From Panax quinquefolius (Eukaryota > Streptophyta > Magnoliopsida > Apiales > Araliaceae), in contig CM035171.1 in the NCBI GenBank assembly GCA_020205615.1, positions 5,507,601 through 5,571,600 of the forward strand: DNA of 64,000 nucleotides, given 5' to 3'. Under the pieces are notes generated by a model, which saw only the letters and a program-made list of their open reading frames with translations, ran no database searches and was not told the DNA's origin. Every line of letters begins with the position of its first letter. Positions within the stretch are counted from its first letter, which is position 1. Of this stretch, positions 51,716 to 61,702 are shown one piece after another. Both the position numbers and the translations under genes were made by a program.

Positions 51716-53754
51716 TTACTTCTGTGATCCACTTTCTACCAAAACCAATGCCTGTTGCTCTTGTTCTGTTTCCTTTTCTTCCTCTTTTGATTCTGAATAC
51801 TGTCTATGGTATCGAATTATAACCAGAGTTATAAATGCTACATGGAATAGAGAGAAACAAGAATTAGAGGAGTACATACATCTGTCCCTAATTTAAATTT
51901 TAAGCTTTTCTTTTTCTTTTAGTTTAAATTAGTCAAAGGTTCTTGTATGTGCACAATCTGCATTTTGATTTTTGTCGACTTATTTTCCAAGTCCAGAAAA
52001 TATGTGAGTATCAATTCAATTATTTTCTTCGAAATATAATCTTTTCCCATTGCTCTGTAGTAATTACCTGCAAAAATGCGTGTTTTTATGGAAGTCATAT
52101 TCCAGAAGGCTATGGCTGCTGATGCTGCAACAATCTTCTTGTGGGAGCAAGCTTTCCATGCTTCCAACACCCGACGTCTCAAGAACTTGACTGTTTCATC
52201 AAAGGCACAAGTAAGGTGTACAGGGCTAATGCAGATGTTACAAAAGCACGGCTAAGTACACAGGGAGAGGAAGCTTTTTTATACATACCTTTTCCATTTA
52301 TCTGAATAGAGTAAGAGCAGTATAGTTTAGGACAGGTAAAGCTTAGAAAAAACCCTGATAGGTCATATTAATGATTATCAGTTACTATCTTTTAACATAA
52401 AAAGCAAAGCAATGACAAATGGTCGGTGAAAATAAAACAGTTAATAGAGTTTTCTTACCAAGTGCACAAAGGTTCCAAAGGTTTATTAGATGTCCATACC
52501 CTGCTCCTAGAAGTAAAAATGGTACTACCTAATAATCATTATAAAATGTCGGTTTGAGCAGTCAATTCCATCAATTCTTCACATTGCATCGTAGTAAAGG
52601 TAAAAAGTAAGAACATGCAACATACTTTGAGGGTTGTGGATGGATCCCCTGAAAATAGTTCCCCCGTTTTACAAATTGCAAGATTTGCAGCTGGAAGTAT
52701 TACCCTAGCTGCTTTCAGAATGCCATCTTCATTAAGTTTAATGTCACGCCTTTCGGTTATATCCCTGTAAATCAGCCATATCTTAGCCAATTATCACACA
52801 TACATTACTGTTTGAAATTAAGGAAGATATCATAAAAAGAAGGGTTTCTACCTTTGACCGACTGAATTTGAGAAGAATGCAACTACTAAAACCAGAAGGC
52901 CCAATTGAGATATCATCGAGAAAGCGCTGTAAATATAATTTGGATTGGTTTTCAGATACCTCAGAAGTGACACTAAAACTAAAATCAGAAGAACTGGAGA
53001 GAGAGATTAATATTCAACTTTACCTAAAGCTTACTCCACTTGCAAAACAAGAAGATACGAAACAAAGTGATCCAAAACCAAACCAAAGGCTTGATTTTGC
53101 GACATCATTCCACATAATCAGATCAGTCATCAGCTGCCCAATTCGATCTAGATTACACCCAGCACCCTCATTTGCTTCTAAGTCCACAAATAACAATCAA
53201 TCATAACATATCGATAAAGAACACTTGCAAAAAAAAAAAGGTAAAACAATTGAATGAAACTGAGACATACTTGGAGACGGAATTGAAGTTACCGAATCGA
53301 GTTTCTCCTTCTTAGACCGACCACTATTTCGCCTTTTTCTAGGCTTACCCATTTCTTCCGAGAGGCCTAAATCTCTCTCTTCACGAATCTCATGTTCAAA
53401 TCGTCTCCGTGACCTTGGATTATTCTTTGGCGAAGCGAGGGCAGAATTCCTCGTCTTGTATCGCCTTCGGGACCCCTTTGGCTCCATAGGATCTTGATCA
53501 GCCAATTCGAGCCTTTCGGCGAGGCGGGTTTTGGATTTTGGATGAGGGGAAAGAGAAAGGAGTAGAAGTTCGTGAATTTTATGAGGCCTTGGAGAGAGGG
53601 TATTTGAAGGTGATGGAATCGAAGGGACTACTAATTCAAGAGAAAGATTAGGCGAGTCTTCACCAGAGAATTGGTTGATTCGAGAAAGGCGAGACGCTGA
53701 TTTGGTTCTGCTTTTAGGATCGGATCGATGATAGGGAGGTGTAACTGATTCCAT
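51716..53754 (-). CDS. RTNLB17: Reticulon-like protein B17
   Basis: An ER membrane-shaping protein. The minus-strand exons are 53271-53754, 53024-53177, 52852-52926, 52626-52764, 52459-52528, 52289-52354, 52068-52190 and 51716-51837. All introns are GT-AG; the sum is 1233 nt, giving 410 residues. Exon 1 is a basic, Ser/Pro-rich cytosolic N-terminus starting MESVTPPYHRSDPKSRTKSA and containing RRRYKTRNSA and KPRKRRN. The reticulon domain begins near residue 170 with LMTDLIMWNDVAKSSLWFGF. Two hydrophobic hairpins follow (around SLCFVSSCFASG to LGLLVLVVAFFSNS, and VVPFLLLGAGYGHLINLW to FFLSFT), then EAWKACSHKKIVAASAAIAF. The C-terminus is acidic (KEEEKETEQEQQ). The ATG at 53754 is chosen over one 30 codons upstream because the family starts MES. 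Two Cys in the stretch around FTCPKLYCSY are slightly unusual. All exons are intact. Confidence 0.93.
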
Positions 53755-55801
53755 GAATGACCTGTTTCGTTTAGGGTTACTTAGTGAGAGATGAGGGAAA
53801 GAATGGGAGAGGGGTTTTGGTTCTTTGAATTGGGGTTTATGCAATAATAGCCGTTGAGAGTTTCGTTGGGTTCTTTTGAATTTTATAACGGCGGGGATTG
53901 TGGGTCTGTGACATTAACGGTTAGAAAACAAAACAGGAGGCTACATGTTCTTTGACCTTTGGGGATTTTGTACCCAAAAAGAAAAAAGGGTCATTATTTG
54001 CCAATGAGAGCGTTATATTTGAAGGGTAATAATATTAGAGGTTTAAAAAAAATTATAGTGCAAATGATGTAATATTGAATTTTTTAATAATATTTTATAG
54101 TATATCAATTATAAAAGATGTTATTAATTAATGTAACGAAGACGCATCATTTGAATTTAGACAAAAAATTTGAGACATCTAGTATTATCTTATAAATATA
54201 ATATAATATAATATAGGCGTTGAGGTTGTTAAATTCCATTATCACTTTTTCATGAGTTCATATCTTTTTATTATTACTTGAGATTAATGTGACGGATTAT
54301 TATAATTTATAATGGTAATTAACTCACTATCTCACCTAATTATTAGAAATTCGTTGTCCCAAAATGGGGTCTTAAAAAAAGATTTATTATCCCATGAGAT
54401 GGCTAAAAAGAAGAGTATCCTTTCAAGGACCAAACATGAAAAAGAGTGATTAATCTATAACACTGATTTACTTGCACAAACAAGTTACTCCATAATTTAA
54501 TTAGAATTTGCGTCTTCTGTTTTTCTTTTCTCTCTCTCTCTCTCCTACTTACCAAAAATGATACATTCCCTAACAGGAGGATGAAAACTTATCCCGTACT
54601 CACCAACACCAACACCAATTGTTGCAGAAGAATGATATTTTATTGGATGGTTTGACAAATTAAAGCGACCACCTGCACGGCCCAATAACCTCTATGTTGT
54701 ATATGCTGCTGCTGCAGCAGCAGCAGCCGCCGCCGCCTGACGACGACGACGATGATGATGTGATGATCAAGTTCGCATGAGGTGGCTTCTTTTGGTTTTC
54801 TGGATCATTTCCAGGAAGAGTTTGATCTGAGTGTTTATCTGGGCATGAAACAGCTTGGATGTTTACCAGAAGAAAAGTTTGTGTCCTTTCATAGCCAAAT
54901 TAATTAATTTGCCAAGGAGGTGCAGAAGGATCCTTGCAATGATAATTAACCAAGCGTGGCTGAGAATGGTTGTAGCTATTGGTATCTTGGATGAGGCAGC
55001 TGCAATTAATTTCAAGCAATTAAATTGCCGTCTATCCAGGCTTTGGAGAAGGTGATATATAGTACTAGTAGTGTAGGTGGGGAGGAATTAAGATTTGAAT
55101 ATTATCAAGGAAGGAGTGTGCTATTTGCCTAGAGAAGAATTGAAGCCTTTTTCCCTTGGGCCCCGTGTATTACATAGCCTGCTTGGGAATTGAAGTAAAC
55201 GTCACTTTAATTGGCGTTTGATTTTATTTTTTTAAAGCAAAGATGTCAGAAAACAAATTTGAAAAGAGAGAGAGTAAACGCCACTTGAATTGGCGTTTGA
55301 ATCAATTCAAGTGGCTTGCCAATTCCCTTGGCGTTTGTGCCTTATAAAAAAATTATAAGGCACAAAAAAAGTGTCTATTTAAAAAAAAATTGGTTAAGTT
55401 AATATAATAATCTCATTAAGTTAATTTATTAATTTTCAACGGTTCAACCCACTTGAATTGACATCTGATTTGATTTTAAAATTCAAACGCGAATCGGCCC
55501 ATTTTGAGAAAACTTGGAAATTTTGGCAAATCACCGACCATTGATATTGTTTTCTGGTCCACACAAGTGTAGGAGGAGCAGGATATGCGATTTTTTCATA
55601 CAAATCCACCACCCACATCTTTCTTGGATTTCTATATCATGTTGGTCATTTTAGTGACTTGTGTTCTTGCACAAAAAAAGATAGTCCAAAAGATATCAAC
55701 ATATAACGATTTAATCAATAGTTACTTATGACGTTACCGTTTTAATAACAAAAAGATGTCGACATATATAATTAATATTGTATTGAACAAGCTTTTAAAT
55801 A
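53755..55801. other. Intergenic DNA between reticulon and ERF genes
   Basis: The left part is the reticulon promoter/5' UTR. About 54700-54760 is a trinucleotide-rich block (GCT/GCA/GCC then GAC/GAT). 54780-55130 is less AT-rich than its surroundings but no frame matches a family I know. 55190-55370 has repeated ACGCCACTTGAATTGGCGT-type words and a small palindrome at 55340-55365. Confidence 0.5.
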
Positions 55802-56053
55802 CTCCCTCCGTCCCGAGATAAAAGTGATTATTATTATTTTGGATTATTCTATGTTAAATGTCTATTTTTTTTTAATAATTAAATTTTTACACATTTTTTT
55901 CTATTATGCACGTAGCATTAAATATCTCATACTTTTCTTATTCTAATTCTCTCTCCATATTTAATGACATTATTATGGATAATTTTATTATTTTATTCTC
56001 TTCTTAATATGCGTAAAAAATCCATCAGAATTTTTATCCTAGAACGGAAGAAG
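55802..56053. mobile_element. Stowaway-like MITE
   Basis: TA flanks both sides (55800-55801 and 56054-56055). The left end is CTCCCTCCGTCCCGAGATAA and the right end, inverted, CTTCTTCCGTTCTAGGATAA. About 252 bp, AT-rich, non-coding. It ends about 445 bp upstream of the ERF start codon, so it may affect that promoter. Confidence 0.8.
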
Positions 56054-56246
56054 TATAAATAATTACTCATAAAAATCGTCATTTGTAGTAGTAATAAATA
56101 AAGAAAAGATGTTGCGGAAGAAGAAGAAATGTGGAGTACTTAGTAAAATGAATGGAAGGCGCATACAAAGTAAGGTGAAGGCCGGCAACGCATAATAAAA
56201 TAACAATAAACGTCACTCACAAGCGCTTGTGTTTCGAAACTGCCGC

Positions 56247-56380
56247 GTGCCACGTAAGACGAGGCTCTCGCATTAATCAATCCCTTTTCGCAACTCGTGT
56301 CTTGGGCGGTGCCCCTCAGTCAAACCCCTCGCACCCACTTTCGCTGCCTTTTCTCTCTCCTCCCTGTAAATATATAAATA
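56247..56380 (+). promoter_or_regulatory. Probable core promoter of the ERF gene
   Basis: GCCACGTAAG at about 56249 contains an ACGT core (bZIP/ABRE-like). AAATATATAAAT at about 56367-56378 is a TATA-like box 120-130 bp upstream of the ATG. Prediction from sequence only. Confidence 0.4.
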
Positions 56381-56498
56381 AATAAAATCCTCAAAACTCT
56401 CCCATTCTTCTCACTCCATCTTCTTCGTTCCCTCAGAAGTTACGTTACATCAGTTACTCTCTATATTATCTGAGACAGACATACATACATCAACAAGA

Positions 56499-57164
56499 AT
56501 GGCCATCAAGGATAAGTCTAACGTGGCGAAGCCTAACGTTGCTAACGGCGTACATTTCAGAGGAGTGAGAAAGAGGCCGTGGGGCCGTTACGCCGCCGAA
56601 ATCCGAGATCCAAGTAAGAAGAGCCGCGTCTGGCTGGGCACCTTTGACACGGCCGAGGAGGCGGCTAGTGCTTACGACGCCGCAGCCAGGGAATTCCGAG
56701 GACAGAAGGCCAAGACCAACTTCCCTCTGCCATCGGACTACGTTAGTCCCATCGCCATTAACGCTCATAGCCCGAGCCATAGCAGCACCGTGGAGTCTTC
56801 TAGCCTTGGGGACGTTGTGTCACACGCGCCCCTACAGCTTGATCCCACGCGCCCCCTGGGCGGTGTTGCTGAAGCAGGGTTTTTAGGCGTGTATCATCAG
56901 CTTCACCGCCAGCAGCCGTCGGTGGCGGTGATGCCCAACTCGTACGTGGATCCCTTGATGTTCTATGAGATTCTTCTGCGGTCGGGTATGGTGGGTGCTG
57001 TACACCCTTATCCGGTTGGTTTGGTTCCTACCGGGTTTAACGGCGGGGTGCAGAGTGATTCGGATTCATTATCAGTTGTGAATGGTAACCAACAAAATGA
57101 AACAAGAAAAAAAGTTTTGAATCTTGATATTAACCTAGCTCCTCCCATGGAAGCATCTGTATAG
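56499..57164 (+). CDS. Ethylene-responsive (AP2/ERF) repressor with EAR motif
   Basis: A single-exon 221-residue nuclear transcription factor. The AP2/ERF domain spans about residues 20-77 ([19 protein letters not shown], then [17 protein letters not shown] and [11 protein letters not shown]). The AAEIRD stretch places it in the ERF rather than DREB branch, so it should bind GCC boxes. SSTVESSS follows, as in the ERF9-ERF12 group. The C-terminus has an EAR repression motif, [10 protein letters not shown] (207-216), which recruits TOPLESS/SAP18-type co-repressors. This is therefore most likely a class II (group VIII) repressor; which Arabidopsis member it matches is not decidable by eye. Intronless, as is usual. 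The codons are GC-richer than the flanking DNA. A C-rich tract lies about 200 bp after the stop. Confidence 0.93.
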   Translation: MAIKDKSNVAKPNVANGVHFRGVRKRPWGRYAAEIRDPSKKSRVWLGTFDTAEEAASAYDAAAREFRGQKAKTNFPLPSDYVSPIAINAHSPSHSSTVESSSLGDVVSHAPLQLDPTRPLGGVAEAGFLGVYHQLHRQQPSVAVMPNSYVDPLMFYEILLRSGMVGAVHPYPVGLVPTGFNGGVQSDSDSLSVVNGNQQNETRKKVLNLDINLAPPMEASV

Positions 57165-57368
57165 AGAGCGCGAGTGGATTCGTGGTGTAAGTATGCTTGC
57201 TAGCTACCTAGCTAAGATTTAAGAACCCATGCATGTTCTTATTTTTTGCAACTAATAGGGAAATAAATCATTTGTAGTTTCCCTGGTTTGGGTTGTTTTA
57301 ATTAATTGTAACCATTTATTTACTATATATATTAGCTGACCGCTAAATCTTTCCTTTTTACTCATCAG

Positions 57369-57449
57369 TGAACCCCCCCCTCCCCCCCCCCACCCCCCAC
57401 CCCCCACACCCACCCCCACCCCCACACCCCCCCACCCCCCCACCCCACA
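57369..57449. repeat. C-rich tract downstream of the ERF gene
   Basis: About 80 bases of nearly pure C with scattered A and T (CCCCCCA units). The complementary strand is G-run rich, with G-quadruplex potential. Confidence 0.9.
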
Positions 57450-59044
57450 AAATCATTTTGAGGATATATACTCCTTTCATCTCTTAAACAATATCTTAAT
57501 ACTATAATTTTATTTTTTCCTAATATAATTATTACGCTAATTAAGAAAATTAAATCAATATTAAAAACTTGAAATATCACCAACATTTTAATTAAAAAGC
57601 CACACTTTTGTGATGTTTGAAATCATCTTTTCTAATGTTAATTTGAGAATTATACGTAGCATTAATTTTATAATTAAAACTTTATGAAAATTAGCGATAA
57701 ATTAAATTTGGTTACACTTCAGAATATATATGAACAAAATTCCAGGATTCTAAATTAACTTGCACATTCAGCAAAAGTTTTGGATCAATTTCTATTTTAT
57801 TTTACTGTGTAACGACACTTGTTGAAATTGACCTCTAAATAAAGGATGAGTACAGCCACCAAGGTAATGTTCTCATTAACGTTGCTTTTGGATCGAAAAA
57901 AATAGAATAAAAATTAGAATGATTCATTGTATTTTAATTAGAATGTTATTCCATGTTCTTCCTTTTTCAAGGCTCATGGCTTAATGATAATTTTTTTTTA
58001 CTCTTTTAAACATGAAATTTTTGGCAATAATATTAAATTTCAGTTGAAATAAATAAAAAAAAAATAATATTACTTCAATCCATTCTAATTGCAATCAAAT
58101 ATAAAAAATTTTCATTCTACGTAGTATTTATAAATAAAATTGTTGATATTGTTAAAATATAAATATTAAAATTAACAAATATATATCAATTATATTTTTA
58201 TAATTATTTTAATAATATTTTATATTTTAAAAGACATTTATTATTCTAACACAAATATTTTACTCAAGTAATATTATACCGCCAAAAATATTATCCATCT
58301 TATTAGTATATCAATTTTTTATTATTAATTATATAGATAAATATGACTCATAGCTCTTTTAAAGGTATATCTATGTATATATATATTGGACTACTCTTAT
58401 ATGGAGTATAATATAACAAAAAACGTAGCATAACTCAAATAAATAAACGTACTGCTAAAGTTTCAAAAATAAAATTATACACGAGTACTAGTACTAATTT
58501 TAACAACAATGCTACTACTTACTGTCACATAAAAAAAATTTATATAATATTTATATACACACATTTATATTGTAAGTTTTCGTTTGATATTTGATCCCAC
58601 AAATACATATATAATATATATATATGTATATGAATTTTTTTTATATAAGTAATAATATTATTTTAATTTTAAATAGACGTTTCTACATCCGATCATCTAC
58701 GTGAAAACAGTTCAGGCCGCAAAATATCGTGTTGACTGGGTATAGATAAAGGACACGTCACCGTCCCACAAATTAAAATAATGGATGGTGAAGTGGGGTA
58801 AGGTTTGGTGGAGTGGGTAGCAGGTAGTTTCTTGGGAAGGAAGGAGAACAGAAGCGTATGTGTTGGACAAAAGGAAGCGACATATGCGAGGCCCATCTTT
58901 GCCGCTTTTGGTGGAGTCACCAAAAGCCGCACCTCACAACCTACCGCCATTACTGACTAGTACTACTATATTTATAAAGCAAATTACTTTTTTCTTTTAA
59001 CCAATGTTTTCAATCCGTCGTCCAACAGAAAAAATTACCGACTA
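57450..59044. other. Intergenic DNA
   Basis: AT-rich; no gene. About 58690-58980 is less AT-rich and ends with a TATA-like TATTTATAAAG, but no coding region follows before the transposon at 59054. Confidence 0.5.
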
Positions 59045-59053
59045 TTGATTAAA
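59045..59053. repeat. 9-bp target duplication, left copy
   Basis: TTGATTAAA, identical to 60325-60333 on the other side of the Pack-MULE. A 9-bp duplication is the hallmark of Mutator-type insertion. Confidence 0.9.
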
Positions 59054-59533
59054 GGGTTAAATATGAATTAATATCTTAAATTATCGATCATATTTTATTT
59101 ATTTTTAATTTTATTAATTAAATGATTAAATTATCAATTTTTTTCAATTATAACAAATTAGACACGCCACGTCAGAAATTGTTGACGTGATTAATTGTAC
59201 GAGGCATTAAAGAAACTTATATAACAAAAAAAACTATTTTTTATTCTTTACATAAATAAATCTATTTAAATAAAGGATAAAATGGTCAAAACCTAATTTA
59301 ATATTTTTAATTAAATTAAAACAATCATATATCAGTACAAATCCATTTCGATCTCCAAGCCCCAAATTGAACGAAAAAATCTAGCTCAACCTTTCTTCAC
59401 CAAACCTTAATTTCAGATCTATTATTTTCATTTATTTGACCCAAATTCATTCATATGAATTCCAACTTTTTCCCTTCACTACCAATTCCAACTTCTCCAT
59501 CACTCTTTTGATTTTGATTTTTTATATTTATTG

Positions 59534-59770
59534 ATGAGGGTGGAATCTGTTACGCCGCCGTCCTCGTGGCGGTTCTATTTTCACCACCGGCGCTGGATTC
59601 CGACGTTTTTTTCCACTCACAGAATTCTATTCATAGTCCTCTGGATCCTCGCTATCTCCTCTGTATATATTTGGCAGCGTAACATCGTCGATGGCTTCTC
59701 CATTTTTCGGCCAGTGGTTCCGGTTAAGCCGATGCCGAAGCTGCGTCCACGGCGGGAAATCCCGATCTGA
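59534..59770 (+). CDS. Chimeric ORF: polygalacturonase N-terminus fused to antisense subtilase sequence
   Basis: 78 residues. Residues 1 to about 71 (WRFYFHHRRWIPTFF, then ILFIVLWILAISSVYIWQRN and VPVKPMPKLRP) match the membrane-anchored N-terminus of a plant probable-polygalacturonase (GH28) group, just before the LRPVVFNLTDFG block of normal members. Here the family sequence stops at LRP and the frame reads a few residues of reverse-strand subtilase DNA before a TGA. The catalytic GH28 domain is absent. About 200 bp of UTR-like sequence precedes the ATG inside the element, so a promoter may have been captured too. Expression is unknown; it could encode a short type II membrane peptide or nothing. 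Confidence 0.6.
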   Translation: MRVESVTPPSSWRFYFHHRRWIPTFFSTHRILFIVLWILAISSVYIWQRNIVDGFSIFRPVVPVKPMPKLRPRREIPI

Positions 59771-59905
59771 AGTTCTGGCACCGGCGGTTATGATCCACGG
59801 CGCCACATTAGCCAGTGAGGACCACGGAGTTGAGAGCGACGGCGAAGCCGTGGTAGGCGGTGGTGTAGGTGTAGAGTGGGAATCAGAGGAGAGGAGGAGT
59901 GAGAT
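59748..59905 (-). pseudogene. Captured subtilisin-like protease fragments
   Basis: On the minus strand 59746-59812 reads ANVAPWIITAGARTSDRDFP, the conserved segment of plant subtilases (usually NVAPWIxTVGASTxDRxFP). 59829-59876, in another minus frame, reads YTYTTAYHGFAVALN, which is the inhibitor I9 propeptide region. In a real subtilase these are about 200 residues apart, so two separate pieces were joined. No catalytic Asp, His or Ser block is present. Confidence 0.7.
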
Positions 59906-60324
59906 CTGATGGTGCTTCATGTGAACTATGTAGATCTGTAGATCTGTTTGGATTACATTAATGGGTGTGATGTTAGAGAGAGAAAGAGGGGGAGGAAGAA
60001 GACAGTCAACGAGAGATCTGTTTGGATTATATCTATTTTTAATGTTTGTTTTCTTTTAATTAGAGATGTTAAATTAGGTTTTGACTATTTTGCCTTTAAT
60101 TTAAACAGATTTATTTATGTAATGAATAAAAAATAATTTTTTAGCCACATAAGCTTTTTAAAGTCCCACACAATTAGCCACCTCAGTAATTTTTGACTTG
60201 GCGTGTTTAATTTGCTGTAATTGAAAAAAATTGATAGTTTAATTATCTAATTAACAAAATTGAAAGGTGGATCACTGAAGTAGAATATGACCTATAGTTT
60301 AGGGTACTAATTTATATTTAAGCC

Positions 60325-60333
60325 TTGATTAAA
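60325..60333. repeat. 9-bp target duplication, right copy
   Basis: TTGATTAAA, identical to 59045-59053. Confidence 0.9.
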
Positions 60334-61330
60334 TGTTTATTGAAACTCTAATGTCATAAATATAAAAATAATATATTATTAATAATTAATAAAAAATTTA
60401 AAATTTTGTTTTTTATGAATTAAAACATAATAAATTATGAATTAAAATAATTATAATATTATTAAAAGTAATAAATTTATATTAAATTATAATTACAAAA
60501 TTTATCAATATATAAAATCTTATTACTCATTTCTTTAAAATAATTATGACTACTTATTTATTGACAATTAAAAATTAACTTAAACATTGGTAATTATGTT
60601 ACCCAAATTAAACTTCAAACTAATTTTGCTCCCTGCTTAGTATTTTTTTTTCATACGGCAATGGTTTTTCACCTCCTCTTTTTTACTTAACAAATTTCAA
60701 ACTCACTATCATAAAGTTAATTTAATAATAATTGGATCCCAATTTTACATATGGTGAGTTTGTTACATGTACAATTAAGTAAAATAAGTAATGTCTGCAT
60801 GCTTTGTATTGCACAGGTAATATTATCTTTTAAAAAGTTAATTTGTGATATTTTAAATTTAAATTTAATATGATTCATTTAAATTTTAAAAATAATAAAA
60901 TTTATAATTAATAGTACTTTTATAATATTTATAATTATATTGACATAAATTAAATAAATTTATATCAATTTTAAATTTGAATACGTTTGAAATTAATTTT
61001 TTTTAAAGTCAATATTAAGTTTATAATTTGAAAATGAAATAGTAAAAAATATCAAGAAGATGTGTATGATTGATGAGTTGTTTCACTTAAATGAGGGTAC
61101 AGAAATGTCATTTTCAGATATATAGAGAACCATCTTTGATTCCCTCACACCTGAGGAGTAAAATCTATATAGTGATTAAAATAGAGAGAATAAAATAAAA
61201 ATGAGATAAAGATTTATCAGATTAATGATTAAGGATAGAAAATTGATTAGGAAACTGTTATTAATACTCTTATGTTAAACTACTACTCCGTACCTACTAC
61301 CTCCATTCCAATATTAATTGTGTATATATA
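60334..61330. other. Intergenic DNA, 3' side of the terpene synthase
   Basis: Very AT-rich, no gene seen. Near 61283-61320 a CTCCGTACCTACTACCTCC stretch hints at a MITE end. Confidence 0.5.
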
Positions 61331-61639
61331 CTACTCCATAGGAATAGGTAGATGATGAATAAATAGGGAGAGTAGACGATCTCTCGTCACAGAATCTTGT
61401 GAAGCATGTCCGTCTCCAAATTGGTACATGCATTGTGACATCCTGGCAAGATTTAACGCAATTTCAATAAAATCTCGAGAGAATGCTGCTGAAGCTGAAG
61501 CTGCTCTCTCTTGGTTCATTTTCTTCCATGTCTCACTTATCAATCCTTTTATATGTTCTCTTGCTTCTTCTTCTGAAGCGCCAGTCTCGTGCATGTAACA
61601 CTGGATTGATTTTGGCACATCACCTCTTTTCATCTCCTC
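61331..61639 (-). CDS. Terpene synthase, last exon only (monoterpene synthase type)
   Basis: The minus-strand exon begins after an acceptor TTAG and reads [18 protein letters not shown], then [44 protein letters not shown] and [13 protein letters not shown], then stop. This is the final (seventh) exon of class I TPS-b/TPS-a enzymes, which forms part of the alpha-domain lid and closes the active site. It lacks the DDxxD and NSE/DTE metal-binding motifs, which lie on upstream exons. Those exons would be to the right, beyond the LTR retrotransposon that begins 63 bp from the exon edge inside the intron. 103 codons, no internal stop. The gene may be active, disrupted by the insertion, or a relic. 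Confidence 0.85.
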   Translation of the reverse strand, partial: EEMKRGDVPKSIQCYMHETGASEEEAREHIKGLISETWKKMNQERAASASAAFSRDFIEIALNLARMSQCMYQFGDGHASQDSVTRDRLLSLFIHHLPIPME

Positions 61640-61702
61640 CTAATTAATTATTATTAATTAAAACAAACAGAACATGCATGCATGCATATAATTAATACAT
61701 AC

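Larger units (their letters stand above)
59054..60324. mobile_element. Pack-MULE-like element carrying captured gene fragments
   Basis: A 1271-bp element bounded by long terminal inverted repeats: left about 59054-59322, right about 60048-60324. The outermost bases are GGGTTAAATATGAATTA and, inverted, GGCTTAAATATAAATTA. Matching blocks continue inward (ATCAATTTTTTTCAATTA, CATAAATAAATCT and GTCAAAACCTAATTTAA). It has the perfect 9-bp direct repeat TTGATTAAA on both sides. No transposase is present. The interior instead holds a polygalacturonase N-terminal piece on the plus strand and subtilisin-like protease pieces on the minus strand. Long TIRs, a 9-bp duplication and host gene fragments together define a Pack-MULE. 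Confidence 0.9.

Noticed and set aside
59627..59920. The 97-codon minus-strand frame as a real gene
   Set aside because: It mixes subtilase sequence with other frames, lacks all catalytic residues and lies inside the Pack-MULE; kept only as captured fragments.
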